Of a stretch of DNA of 61,697 nt, positions 1 to 6,850 are shown piece by piece (the stretch's first letter is position 1; each line of letters begins with the position of its first letter). The notes under the pieces are model-generated. The model was not told the origin of the DNA. It saw only the letters and a program-made list of their open reading frames with translations, and did not search any database. The stretch is from the NCBI GenBank assembly GCA_021791055.1, contig JAJYXI010000016.1, forward strand, positions 15,141 to 76,837, written 5' to 3'. The DNA is from Nitrospirota bacterium. GTDB taxonomy: Bacteria > Nitrospirota > Thermodesulfovibrionia > Thermodesulfovibrionales > Dissulfurispiraceae. Both the position numbers and the translations under genes were made by a program.

Positions 1-390
1 TCTCGTATCTCTCAAGGATTCTGCTTCCGTCTTCCTTCTCCGTATAGTCGACATAAATGCATTGCCGAGGGCAAGTCTTCTGCCTTTTACATCCGCCACC
101 TTTTCTATACCGCTATTATCCTTTACAGCCAGCACACTCCGGGATGTAGCGCCCTCTTTACCTATAGGTCTGACGAGGGGAACCACTTTGTTTTTATATC
201 GCGCCCTGACCTCACAATATGTAGCAGGGTCGAGGCATGCCATATGCACCTGGCCGTTTCCTATCTCATGGATGGCTGTTTCATAATCCTTTGCAACCTT
301 GATAATTACCGGCCTTTTCAGAACATTCTCGAGGTAATACTTTAAAGGGACAAACCTCTCGTACATTGCACCCGCACTTTCAATCTGAGT
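1..390 (-). pseudogene. PhnD-like phosphonate/phosphite-type binding protein, fragment
   Basis: Read on the minus strand from an ATG at 366 (frame open from 390), the product begins MYERFVPLKYYLENVLKRPV and continues with AIHEIGNGQVHMACLDPATY and VKGRRLALGNA. These are hallmarks of the PhnD/SsuA-like periplasmic binding domain. The usual signal peptide and first beta strand are absent: the frame is closed upstream by the TGA of the metallo-hydrolase gene at 391-393. Family similarity also stops near position 60, where another minus frame reads IYVDYTEKEDGSRILERYE, so a frameshift or junction is likely there. The gene runs off the window. It could be the remnant of a sensor or ABC binding protein. 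A 5'-truncated but expressed gene is less likely. Confidence 0.5.
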
Positions 391-1020
391 TCATAGCAGC
401 AATTCATCTGAAAACATGTTTTCCCTTTTCTCCCGGCCTATTGTTGTTTCAGGGCCGTGCCCCGGCAGGACCCTTGTATTTTCCGGAAGTGCCATGAGCC
501 TCTTAAAGGATTTTCTAAGCAGTCCGGTATCGCCTCCATAAAAATCGGTCCTCCCGACAGAGCCTGCAAAAAGGGTGTCGCCTGTAATAACAAGGCCTTC
601 GCCATAAAGACACATGCCGCCCGGGCTGTGACCTGATGTATGAAATACTTTAAAACTCAAATCGCCGACCATAATATCCGCCCCGTCTTTTACCAGGACA
701 TCGGGATCGGGCAGCGGGTCAAGGTCATATCCCCAGAACGCTGCCATGTCCTTTGCAGCGTTATATATCTCAAGCTCATCCTTATGGATTAAGACCTTTG
801 CATCCGTCTCTTTTTTCAAATCGCTTACTGCACCGACATGATCAAAGTGTCCATGAGTGCATATGATATACTCGACAGATAGCTTATTCTCTTTGATTAT
901 ATCCATTATTCTGTCAGGCTCATCCCCGGGATCAACCACCATCGCCTTTTTAGAAGCATCATCTGCAACAATAAAACAGTTAACCTCGAGGGGACCAACC
1001 ACTATATTTTTAATCAGCAT
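391..1020 (-). CDS. MBL-fold metallo-hydrolase (glyoxalase II-like)
   Basis: A 209-residue cytoplasmic metallo-beta-lactamase-fold hydrolase of the YcbL/glyoxalase II-like group. The zinc-binding signature THGHFDHVG lies near residues 55-63. Further metal ligands appear in HTSGHSPGG, in GDTLFAGSVGRTDF and in the C-terminal GHGPET. The length is full for this compact subfamily, which lacks the glyoxalase II substrate domain. The ATG at 1020 follows an AAGGAGA ribosome site. It is 30 bases downstream of murJ, so probably the last intact gene of the prmC-dedA-murJ run. Substrate is unknown; thioester or glutathione-like adduct hydrolysis is the family expectation. Confidence 0.9.
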   Translation of the reverse strand: MLIKNIVVGPLEVNCFIVADDASKKAMVVDPGDEPDRIMDIIKENKLSVEYIICTHGHFDHVGAVSDLKKETDAKVLIHKDELEIYNAAKDMAAFWGYDLDPLPDPDVLVKDGADIMVGDLSFKVFHTSGHSPGGMCLYGEGLVITGDTLFAGSVGRTDFYGGDTGLLRKSFKRLMALPENTRVLPGHGPETTIGREKRENMFSDELLL

Positions 1021-1050
1021 GTCTTCTCCTTAGTTTAGTTACCCATTTAC

Positions 1051-2691
1051 TCATTTTCTCATCTTCTCTTTCACCCTTTCTATAATATAACCCATCTCCT
1101 CATTTTTTAGTAAATATGACAGCAGCATGTATATTACAGTGCAGATTATTATTGCCGAGCCGAGATATGCTGCCTTCTTAAGCCCGTATCCGCTCATAGT
1201 CCATATTTCACTCCTTACAACGAACCAACCAACAACCCCCATTACTAAGGATGCAGCGAGTGTCTTCCCGAAAGAGCTTACTATCCTTTTTGTTCCTATG
1301 CCTCCAAGCTTTTTCCTCAGGAAATAAAATAACAAAATAAAATTACAACCTGATGCAATGGCATTGGCAAAGGCAAGTCCATTGTGCTTCATGGGCTTCA
1401 TCAAGAGAAGACTGAATATCACATTGATTATCATTGCTGCAGCAGCAACCTTCACAGGCGTCCTCGTATCCTGCATGGAATAAAAGGTTGCAGCGATAAC
1501 CCTGACTCCCACAATAGCCCATATCCCGAGTGAGTAAAACATAAGGGCATCGGACGTACCAATGGTGGCAGCATATTCAAACTTGCCCCTCTGAAAAAGG
1601 GTGCTTACAATAGGGACATTCAATGCTATTAGGCCAATCATTGCAGGCACTGTAATAAAAAACAAAAGGCGCAGGGCAAAGGAAAAATCTTCTTTTACCT
1701 TTTCCATTTCGCCCTTTACGGAATGCTCGGAAAGGGCAGGAAGCACTGCCATTCCCATGGCAACACCGAATATTCCTATAGGAAACTGAATCAATCTCAT
1801 GGAGTAGTAAAGATAGGTAATACTCCCTTCAGCAAGATATGAGGCGAGGATTGTGCTTATGAATATATTAATCTGGGCAACTGCGAGTCCGGCAGTTGAG
1901 GGGATTATGAGAAGACCGATCCTCTTTAGCCCCGGATGCCACACCCCCCCATTCCCCCCCTTACCAAGGGGGGGCAAAGAGGGGGTAATATCCTTGGCAA
2001 AGGGGGGATTAAGGGGGGGTGTCTGACTTCTGAATAGCATATACCCCTGCTTAAAAAAAGACGGCATCTGAATCAAAAACTGCACAAGTCCACCTGAAGT
2101 TACACCTATTGCAACAGCAATGATAGGATTTGTGAATTGCATGGATAGAGTCAGGACGCTGATTATAACCACGATATTGAGGGTCGCAGGAGCCAATGCA
2201 GGAATAAAAAACACACCCCTTGTATTTAGGGCGCCCATAGTCAATGCAGCAAGGCTGATAAACAGAAGGAACGGAAACATTATCCTCGTCAAAAGAACAG
2301 TGTTGGAGAACTTCTCAGGCTCTTTTAAAAACCCCGGGGCAATTGCAGAAACAATGGCGGGCGCAAAGATTATTCCAAGAATACAAATTATTCCCACAAA
2401 AATGAGGATGAATATAAACGTTGAACTTACAAGCCTGTTTGCCTCACCCCTTCCATGCCTTGTCTGGTAGTCTGTTACAACAGGGATAAAGGCAGAGGAC
2501 ATGGAGCCTTCTGCAAAGAGCTCCCTTAAAAGATTGGGTATCCTGAAGGCAACGAAAAATACATCCGCACTCCCGGTTGCACCGAAATATCGTGCAAGTA
2601 TCATGTCCTTTACATAGCCGAGTATCCGGCTTATAAAGGTTGCAATGGACATCAATCCTGCAGCCCTTGCTATTTTCCCCTTAGCGCTCAT
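1051..2691 (-). CDS. murJ: Lipid II flippase MurJ (MviN)
   Basis: A 546-residue polytopic inner-membrane protein of the MurJ/MviN family, which flips lipid II for peptidoglycan synthesis. The N-terminus (ISRILGYVKDMILARYFGA) and the RIPNLLRELFAEGSMSSAFI motif are diagnostic, followed by about 14 hydrophobic segments. It starts one base after the dedA stop and has no obvious Shine-Dalgarno site, suggesting translational coupling. Oddity: residues about 223-250 (PPLNPPFAKD, then PPLGKGGNGG) are low-complexity Pro/Gly sequence encoded by a C/G-run palindromic element (1941-2022). They interrupt the family sequence without breaking the frame, probably in a loop between helices. Confidence 0.95.
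   Translation of the reverse strand: MSAKGKIARAAGLMSIATFISRILGYVKDMILARYFGATGSADVFFVAFRIPNLLRELFAEGSMSSAFIPVVTDYQTRHGRGEANRLVSSTFIFILIFVGIICILGIIFAPAIVSAIAPGFLKEPEKFSNTVLLTRIMFPFLLFISLAALTMGALNTRGVFFIPALAPATLNIVVIISVLTLSMQFTNPIIAVAIGVTSGGLVQFLIQMPSFFKQGYMLFRSQTPPLNPPFAKDITPSLPPLGKGGNGGVWHPGLKRIGLLIIPSTAGLAVAQINIFISTILASYLAEGSITYLYYSMRLIQFPIGIFGVAMGMAVLPALSEHSVKGEMEKVKEDFSFALRLLFFITVPAMIGLIALNVPIVSTLFQRGKFEYAATIGTSDALMFYSLGIWAIVGVRVIAATFYSMQDTRTPVKVAAAAMIINVIFSLLLMKPMKHNGLAFANAIASGCNFILLFYFLRKKLGGIGTKRIVSSFGKTLAASLVMGVVGWFVVRSEIWTMSGYGLKKAAYLGSAIIICTVIYMLLSYLLKNEEMGYIIERVKEKMRK
1941..2022. repeat. C/G-run palindromic repeat inside murJ (double copy)
   Basis: Runs of C (1944-1950, 1954-1960) face runs of G (1968-1974, 1980-1985, 2002-2007, 2013-2019) around short A/T spacers, giving strong potential hairpins. 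It looks like one and a half to two units of the same element seen at 3867-3910 and 36443-36489. It adds a stop-free reading frame to murJ on the minus strand. Confidence 0.85.
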
Positions 2692-2692
2692 T

Positions 2693-3334
2693 CTACGATG
2701 CCCTATATCGATGGCGTAGAAACTCTATAACTCCGGGCATGATTGAAATAAAGATAATAGCTAAAATAACAATGCTGAAGTTCTGTTTTACAATCGGGAT
2801 ATTTCCAAAAAAGTATCCTGAAAACACACAAATGCCGACCCATGATGTCCCGCCGAATATGTCATAACTTATAAACCTCGTATAGGTCATCCTTCCTATC
2901 CCGGCTACAAAGGGCGCAAAGGTGCGAACTATAGGGACGAATCTGGCGATGATTATTGTTTTGCCTCCGTACTTCTCATAAAACCGATGGGTGCGCTCAA
3001 GGTGTTTTTTATTCAGAAACCTGACATTTTCCTTATGAAATATCCTGGGGCCTAAAAAATATCCTATCCAGTAATTCGTGGTATTTCCAAGCATGGCCGC
3101 TGATACAAGAAGAACAAACAGCGCTATAACATCGAGCGCGCCAATGGCTGCAAAAGTTCCTGCTGCAAAGAGAAGAGAGTCGCCTGGCAGAAAAGGTGTG
3201 ACAACAAAACCTGTCTCGGAAAAGATAATCAGAAAAAGTATTGCATAGGTTAAAACACCATAGTTCTGAATAACCACGCTCATGTGTTTGTCGAGGTGCA
3301 TGAAGATGTCAATAAAGTTTGCAATCAGTTCCAT
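2693..3334 (-). CDS. DedA family membrane protein
   Basis: A 213-residue inner-membrane protein of the DedA (SNARE-associated/VTT) superfamily, whose members act as undecaprenyl-phosphate or phospholipid flippases and support membrane homeostasis. The conserved ETGFVVTPFLPGDSLLF segment (residues about 41-57) and the basic motif ARFVPIVRTFAPFVAGI (about 130-146) identify it. Four to five hydrophobic segments are visible. It starts 9 bases after prmC with an AAGGTGAG ribosome site and abuts murJ. Placement next to MurJ fits a role in undecaprenyl-carrier recycling, which is inference. Confidence 0.92.
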   Translation of the reverse strand: MELIANFIDIFMHLDKHMSVVIQNYGVLTYAILFLIIFSETGFVVTPFLPGDSLLFAAGTFAAIGALDVIALFVLLVSAAMLGNTTNYWIGYFLGPRIFHKENVRFLNKKHLERTHRFYEKYGGKTIIIARFVPIVRTFAPFVAGIGRMTYTRFISYDIFGGTSWVGICVFSGYFFGNIPIVKQNFSIVILAIIFISIMPGVIEFLRHRYRAS

Positions 3335-3343
3335 ATACTCACC

Positions 3344-4237
3344 TTATTTAAACCTGCCAACCAATATTCTCTTTATCCCTGCATAGTCCTTTATAAAGGT
3401 AACATTTTTAAAGCCTGCATTCATAGCTATTTTTCCTACATCATCTGCCTGGCCATGACCTATCTCAAGGATAATTATGCCAGTTTCTTTGAGAAATTTG
3501 TGAGCATTTTCGAATATCCTTCTATAAAAATCAAGTCCGTCCTCTCCTCCGTTGAGGGCCTCAACAGGCTCATAATCCTTTATCTCCCTCTGTAAACCCT
3601 GAATATCGGCAGTTTTTATGTAAGGAGGATTGGAAACTATGCAATCAAAACAGTGAACAGTGAACAGTGAACAGTGAGCAGTAACAGGTTCAAATAAATC
3701 GCCTTTTATGAAATGAACATTCTTTATATTGTTTTTAGTTGCATTCTGGATTGCATACTGAATGGCGGTGTCTGATTTGTCGATTCCGTATACATGGGCT
3801 TCAGGAAGGCGCTTTGCGAGGGCAATGGCAATGCACCCGCTGCCTGTGCAGAGGTCAAGAATTTTGACCCCCCTTTGCCCCCCCTTACTAAGGGGGGGAT
3901 GGGGGGGTGTCTCCTTCAGCAGCTTTATTGCTTCTTCAACCAACAGTTCTGTCTCGGGCCGCGGGATGAGAACTCCTCTGCTAACATTTATCTTCAATCC
4001 ATAAAAATCGACATGCCCGATAATATATTGAAGCGGCTCTCCCTCGGCACGCCTTGATGTGAGTGCATCTATTTGCTTTGATGTATCTTCTGATATTTCA
4101 AAACTGCCGGAATAAAGCTTTGACTTGCCGATATGAAGCGTTTCTGTTATGAATATTTCAGCCTCTTTAGCGGCATCTTCTATGCCTTGAGACTCAAGAA
4201 AAGCCGAAACCTCTTTCAGTTTATCGATTGCGTTCAT
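3344..4237 (-). CDS. prmC: Peptide chain release factor N5-glutamine methyltransferase PrmC
   Basis: A 297-residue class I methyltransferase that methylates the GGQ glutamine of release factors. N-terminal helical domain (1-80), FYGLKINVSRGVLIPRPETELL motif pieces, SAM-binding ILDLCTGSGCIAIALA, and catalytic SNPPYI. Its ATG overlaps the integrase stop in a TAATG, so translation may be coupled to intI. Two in-frame insertions disturb the family sequence: residues about 109-123 (PPHPPLSKGGQRGV, the C/G-run element) and about 184-196 (TAHCSLFTVHC, from a tandem CAGTGAA repeat). The natural partner prfA lies 3.4 kb upstream on the same strand, across the integron. Core motifs are all intact, so the enzyme is probably active. 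Confidence 0.95.
   Translation of the reverse strand: MNAIDKLKEVSAFLESQGIEDAAKEAEIFITETLHIGKSKLYSGSFEISEDTSKQIDALTSRRAEGEPLQYIIGHVDFYGLKINVSRGVLIPRPETELLVEEAIKLLKETPPHPPLSKGGQRGVKILDLCTGSGCIAIALAKRLPEAHVYGIDKSDTAIQYAIQNATKNNIKNVHFIKGDLFEPVTAHCSLFTVHCFDCIVSNPPYIKTADIQGLQREIKDYEPVEALNGGEDGLDFYRRIFENAHKFLKETGIIILEIGHGQADDVGKIAMNAGFKNVTFIKDYAGIKRILVGRFK
3648..3686. repeat. Tandem CAGTGAA-type repeat inside prmC
   Basis: About five near-identical 7-base units (CAGTGAA/CAGTGAG) at 3648-3686. They read in frame in prmC just before the NPPY motif, adding an extra VTAHCSLFTVHC stretch. Confidence 0.8.
3867..3910. repeat. C/G-run palindromic repeat inside prmC
   Basis: Two C runs (3868-3873, 3878-3884) are followed by two G runs (3892-3898, 3901-3907), separated by TTACTAAG and AT, forming a hairpin. 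It is related to the elements in murJ and rdgB and is translated in frame. Confidence 0.85.
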
Positions 4238-5535
4238 TACTTGTTTCCATAGAGAGCATCGAGCGGGCTTTTTGGCGCATTAGACATATCACGAATTACA
4301 TGAGTATATATCATTGTCGTCTCAACATTCTTATGCCCGAGTAGACTTTGCACCTCTCTGATGTTGATACCGTTCTGAAGTAAATGTGTAGCAAAGCTAT
4401 GACGTAATGTATGAACGGTTGCGTGTTTCGCAACGCCAGCTTTTTTCAGCGCATCCTTAACGGCAAGCTGGATTGATTTGTCGCTTATATGATGTCTGCC
4501 TGTCTTGCCGCTTCTTGGGTCTACGGACAGACTGGACGAAGGAAAGACATACTGCCATATCCATTCTTTAGCAGCATCCGGATACTTGCGACTGAGCGCA
4601 TCAGGAAGAACGACCTCGCCATATCCGATTGCAAGGTCTTTATCGTGAACTGCTTTAATCTTTTTCAAGTGATCAGCCAAACGCTCTTTTACCGCTGATG
4701 GAAGTATTGTGGAACGGTCTTTATCACCTTTACCGCTGCGGACAAAGACAGTATTCGAATCAAAATCAATATCCTGCACCCTGAGCCGGGCAAGTTCCAT
4801 TAAACGCAAGCCTGCGCCGTAAAGCAATTCGGCAATCAGGCGGTTCGTTCCGGTCATTTGCTCAAAAAGCCGCTTCACCTCATCTATAGAAAGCACGACC
4901 GGAAGTTTTTGCCCCCTCTTTGCCCTCACCGTATCGCCAAGATTGCCGGTCTCTTTTCTGATCACATTGCGGAAAAGGAATAAAACAGCATTAAATGCCT
5001 GATTTTGCGTGGATGACGAAACCTTCTGTTTTAGAGCAAGGTGGCTCAGGAAATTTTTGAAGTCAGCGGATGATAAGTCTTCTATTTTTTTATTCGCAGA
5101 TGTAAGGGAGTAAGAAAAAAAACGGCTAATCCACTGAAGATATGTTCTTTCAGTGCTGTAAGAATAATGCTTCAATCTTATCAATCGCTTTGTCTCACTC
5201 AAAGCGCTATCTACATCCATAATCCCTGCTGCGCCACCGATCTGTCCTCCGGTTTTGCCGAGATAATTGAAGTAATAAAGCATTACTGCATCTTCCGCCT
5301 GCCGCGGCTGCCAGTCAAGAGTACGATTGTCCGCCCGCAGGGCTTCGATGAACTCCTGAACTGTTATTTCATTATATTCTGTTGCTGTGAGTTCATGGTT
5401 GCGGGCGAATGACAGAAACCGACTTACCCAATAGGCAAGAAAAGGGATATTTTTCTCTGGAGCAAGATTCTTGTCCAGAAGGAACTTTTGGAACTCCGGA
5501 AGTGGCTCTTTGTTAGTGCTGGACGATTTTGCCAT
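4237..5535 (-). CDS. intI: Integron integrase IntI (tyrosine recombinase)
   Basis: A 432-residue tyrosine recombinase. The catalytic set is visible: Arg in YGAGLRLMELARL, Lys in VRSGKGDKDR, His/Arg in HTLRHSFATHLL, His in LLGHKNVETT and Tyr in MIYTH. The segment KYPDAAKEWIWQYVFPS is the extra patch that separates integron integrases from XerC/XerD. Compared with the roughly 320-340 residues of typical IntI, it has an N-terminal extension of about 100 residues resembling a second SAM-like core-binding domain. It is divergent from the cassette at 5727, the classical integron layout, and has attI-like and attC sites beside it. Its stop overlaps the prmC start. Expected role: integration and excision of cassettes at attI/attC. 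Confidence 0.93.
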   Translation of the reverse strand: MAKSSSTNKEPLPEFQKFLLDKNLAPEKNIPFLAYWVSRFLSFARNHELTATEYNEITVQEFIEALRADNRTLDWQPRQAEDAVMLYYFNYLGKTGGQIGGAAGIMDVDSALSETKRLIRLKHYSYSTERTYLQWISRFFSYSLTSANKKIEDLSSADFKNFLSHLALKQKVSSSTQNQAFNAVLFLFRNVIRKETGNLGDTVRAKRGQKLPVVLSIDEVKRLFEQMTGTNRLIAELLYGAGLRLMELARLRVQDIDFDSNTVFVRSGKGDKDRSTILPSAVKERLADHLKKIKAVHDKDLAIGYGEVVLPDALSRKYPDAAKEWIWQYVFPSSSLSVDPRSGKTGRHHISDKSIQLAVKDALKKAGVAKHATVHTLRHSFATHLLQNGINIREVQSLLGHKNVETTMIYTHVIRDMSNAPKSPLDALYGNK

Positions 5536-5580
5536 ATTTTACGACCTTTCGCTTTTAGTCCATATTATCATAAAATGCGA

Positions 5581-5603
5581 AATTGTAGAACTACCCTACA
5601 ATT
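5581..5603. promoter_or_regulatory. Dyad in the intI/attI control region
   Basis: AATTGTAG (5581-5588) and CTACAATT (5596-5603) form a perfect 8-bp inverted repeat with a 7-base spacer, 46 bases upstream of the intI start. It could be an operator for a repressor; SOS control by LexA is usual for integron integrases, but this is not the classical proteobacterial LexA box. Confidence 0.4.
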
Positions 5604-5694
5604 GATTTTAAACAACTTTTCCTCTTTTAAAAATCTTTAATGTATGCTATATTTTAATCAGTTTTCGGAAAATACGACAGTTCGTATAGTAATT

Positions 5695-5701
5695 GTTAGG
5701 T
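5695..5701 (+). other. attI-like recombination core (GTTAGGT)
   Basis: GTTAGGT matches the GTTRRRY core used by integron integrases. It lies between divergent intI and the first cassette gene, exactly where attI is expected, and pairs with the ACCTAAC at the left of attC (6502). Confidence 0.65.
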
Positions 5702-5726
5702 TCTAAAATAAAAAAGGAGAGCAAAA

Positions 5727-6500
5727 TTGAAAGAAATCATAATAAAACCGGGAGCGTCCCATAAGAAAACCAATGATGTCATATTCAATATTATTACTGA
5801 GCGGATCCATGCAGAGTGCAAAATACTCGATTTTGGCGCTGGTGCTGGTTATATGTGCCAAAAAATCGGAAATTATTTCAAGTCACAAGGCATACAACCG
5901 AAAGAGCATATGTTCGCATGTGAGATCGAAATAAATAATTTTCAATATGCAGATATTGAGTGCCGTAAAATCTCGACTGATTCAATAATACCCTATGATG
6001 ATGAATCGTTTGATCTAATTTATGCAATCGAAGTGATGGAGCATACTCGAAGGCCATATGACTTCATTGATCAGGCTTACAAAAAACTAAAAAGGAATGG
6101 TTGGCTGGTATTTTCTGTACCAAACAGCCTTCATTTTAAGTCAAGATTGCAATTCTTATTCTCCGGTTTTGCTGAGATGTATGGACCATTATCCTCTAAA
6201 GAAAAAAATGCAGGACGAATTTGTGGCCATATTATGCCTTTAAATTACAGTCACTTTATGTATGGCGTTAAGAAAAGTGGTTTTAAATCTTCGGAACTAT
6301 TCATAGATAGAAGAAAAAGGTCAGCCCTATTCTTATCATTGCCATTCTTTCCAGTTTTGAAATATGCGACCTACAAATACAATAAGAATCTTAAAAAATA
6401 TGATGAGGAAGTCTGGCAGGAAAATAGGGAGGTTGTGAAAAAGATTAATTCAATAGATATGCTTTCATCAAGAAGCTGTATAATTGCGGCACAAAAATAA
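5727..6500 (+). CDS. Cassette-borne class I SAM-dependent methyltransferase
   Basis: A 257-residue protein with a Rossmann methyltransferase domain: SAM-binding ILDFGAGAGYMCQKI near residues 37-51, then FDLIYAIEVMEHTRRPYDFI typical of the methyltransferase_11/UbiE-like group, and FSVPNSLHFKSRL. The start is a TTG at 5727 behind AAAGGAGAGC. It fills one integron cassette (about 5696-6562) and ends two bases before the attC site. Base composition is more AT-rich than the flanking housekeeping genes, consistent with acquisition. The substrate is unknown; the C-terminal part (FLSLPFFPVLKYATYKYNK) has a short hydrophobic stretch, so a lipid or surface-polysaccharide substrate is possible. Confidence 0.8.
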   Translation: MKEIIIKPGASHKKTNDVIFNIITERIHAECKILDFGAGAGYMCQKIGNYFKSQGIQPKEHMFACEIEINNFQYADIECRKISTDSIIPYDDESFDLIYAIEVMEHTRRPYDFIDQAYKKLKRNGWLVFSVPNSLHFKSRLQFLFSGFAEMYGPLSSKEKNAGRICGHIMPLNYSHFMYGVKKSGFKSSELFIDRRKRSALFLSLPFFPVLKYATYKYNKNLKKYDEEVWQENREVVKKINSIDMLSSRSCIIAAQK

Positions 6501-6501
6501 A

Positions 6502-6569
6502 ACCTAACATTTCACTACATGGGATCGCGTCGAAACGACCGCGCTCCCCATGAGTTCAGGCGTTAGGGC
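6502..6569 (+). other. attC recombination site (59-be) of the integron
   Basis: Begins ACCTAAC (RYYYAAC) at 6502-6508 and ends with GTTAGGG at 6562-6568, close to the GTTRRRY consensus. Between them is an imperfect palindrome (CATGGGATCGCGTCG / CGACCGCGCTCCCCATG) with unpaired bases, the expected folded single-stranded substrate. About 67 bp, immediately after the methyltransferase stop. Confidence 0.82.
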
Positions 6570-6595
6570 AGCCCTAGACGCTGGATCAGTCATTA

Positions 6596-6724
6596 TTTTA
6601 ATTAGGGACACATCCTATATTTCTTGACATTAAAATAGCTGTCCTGTAGAATTACTAAATGCCAAGGATAGCAAGAGCGGTTGCGGTAGGATTCCCTCAT
6701 CATATAATCCAAAGCTTACTATAA
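6596..6724 (+). pseudogene. Truncated 5' copy of the RAYT transposase unit
   Basis: 6596-6713 repeats the left end and first codons of the intact unit at 6849-6966 with a handful of differences, including TTAATTAGGGACACATCC. The coding part starts at ATG 6659 (MPRIARAVAVGFPHHIIQ) and then meets unrelated sequence and a TAA at 6722-6724. Confidence 0.8.
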
Positions 6725-6850
6725 GGAAGTGAGCTGAAAGGAGAGCACGGCAATTACAATCTGTTAAGGTAATTCAACCAAGAAAAAACCTAACAGAAGA
6801 GGTAATTGCCATGCATGGGAAAGATTATAACAAGCAGATAGCGATTACTT
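6717..6850 (+). other. Probable insertion-sequence remnant between transposase copies
   Basis: Unrelated to the flanking repeats. It contains an imperfect dyad CTGTTAAGGT / ACCTAACAG, a GGCAATTAC/GTAATTGCC pair, and a ribosome site before ATG 6810 that opens MHGKDYNKQIA before running into the next unit. This resembles the first codons of a transposase gene cut off after 11 codons. The family is not certain. Confidence 0.4.

Noticed and set aside
62-286. Plus-strand 74-codon frame
   Set aside because: It lies opposite the PhnD-like fragment and has no recognisable similarity or ribosome site.
5581-5603. LexA box controlling intI
   Set aside because: The dyad does not match the common CTG-N10-CAG or GAAC-N4-GTTC forms, so it is reported only as an unassigned operator candidate.
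6762-6795. Second attC site (GTTAAGG ... ACCTAAC)
   Set aside because: The core boxes are in the wrong order for attC (GTT box first, AAC box second) and too close together; it is a simple dyad in an IS remnant.
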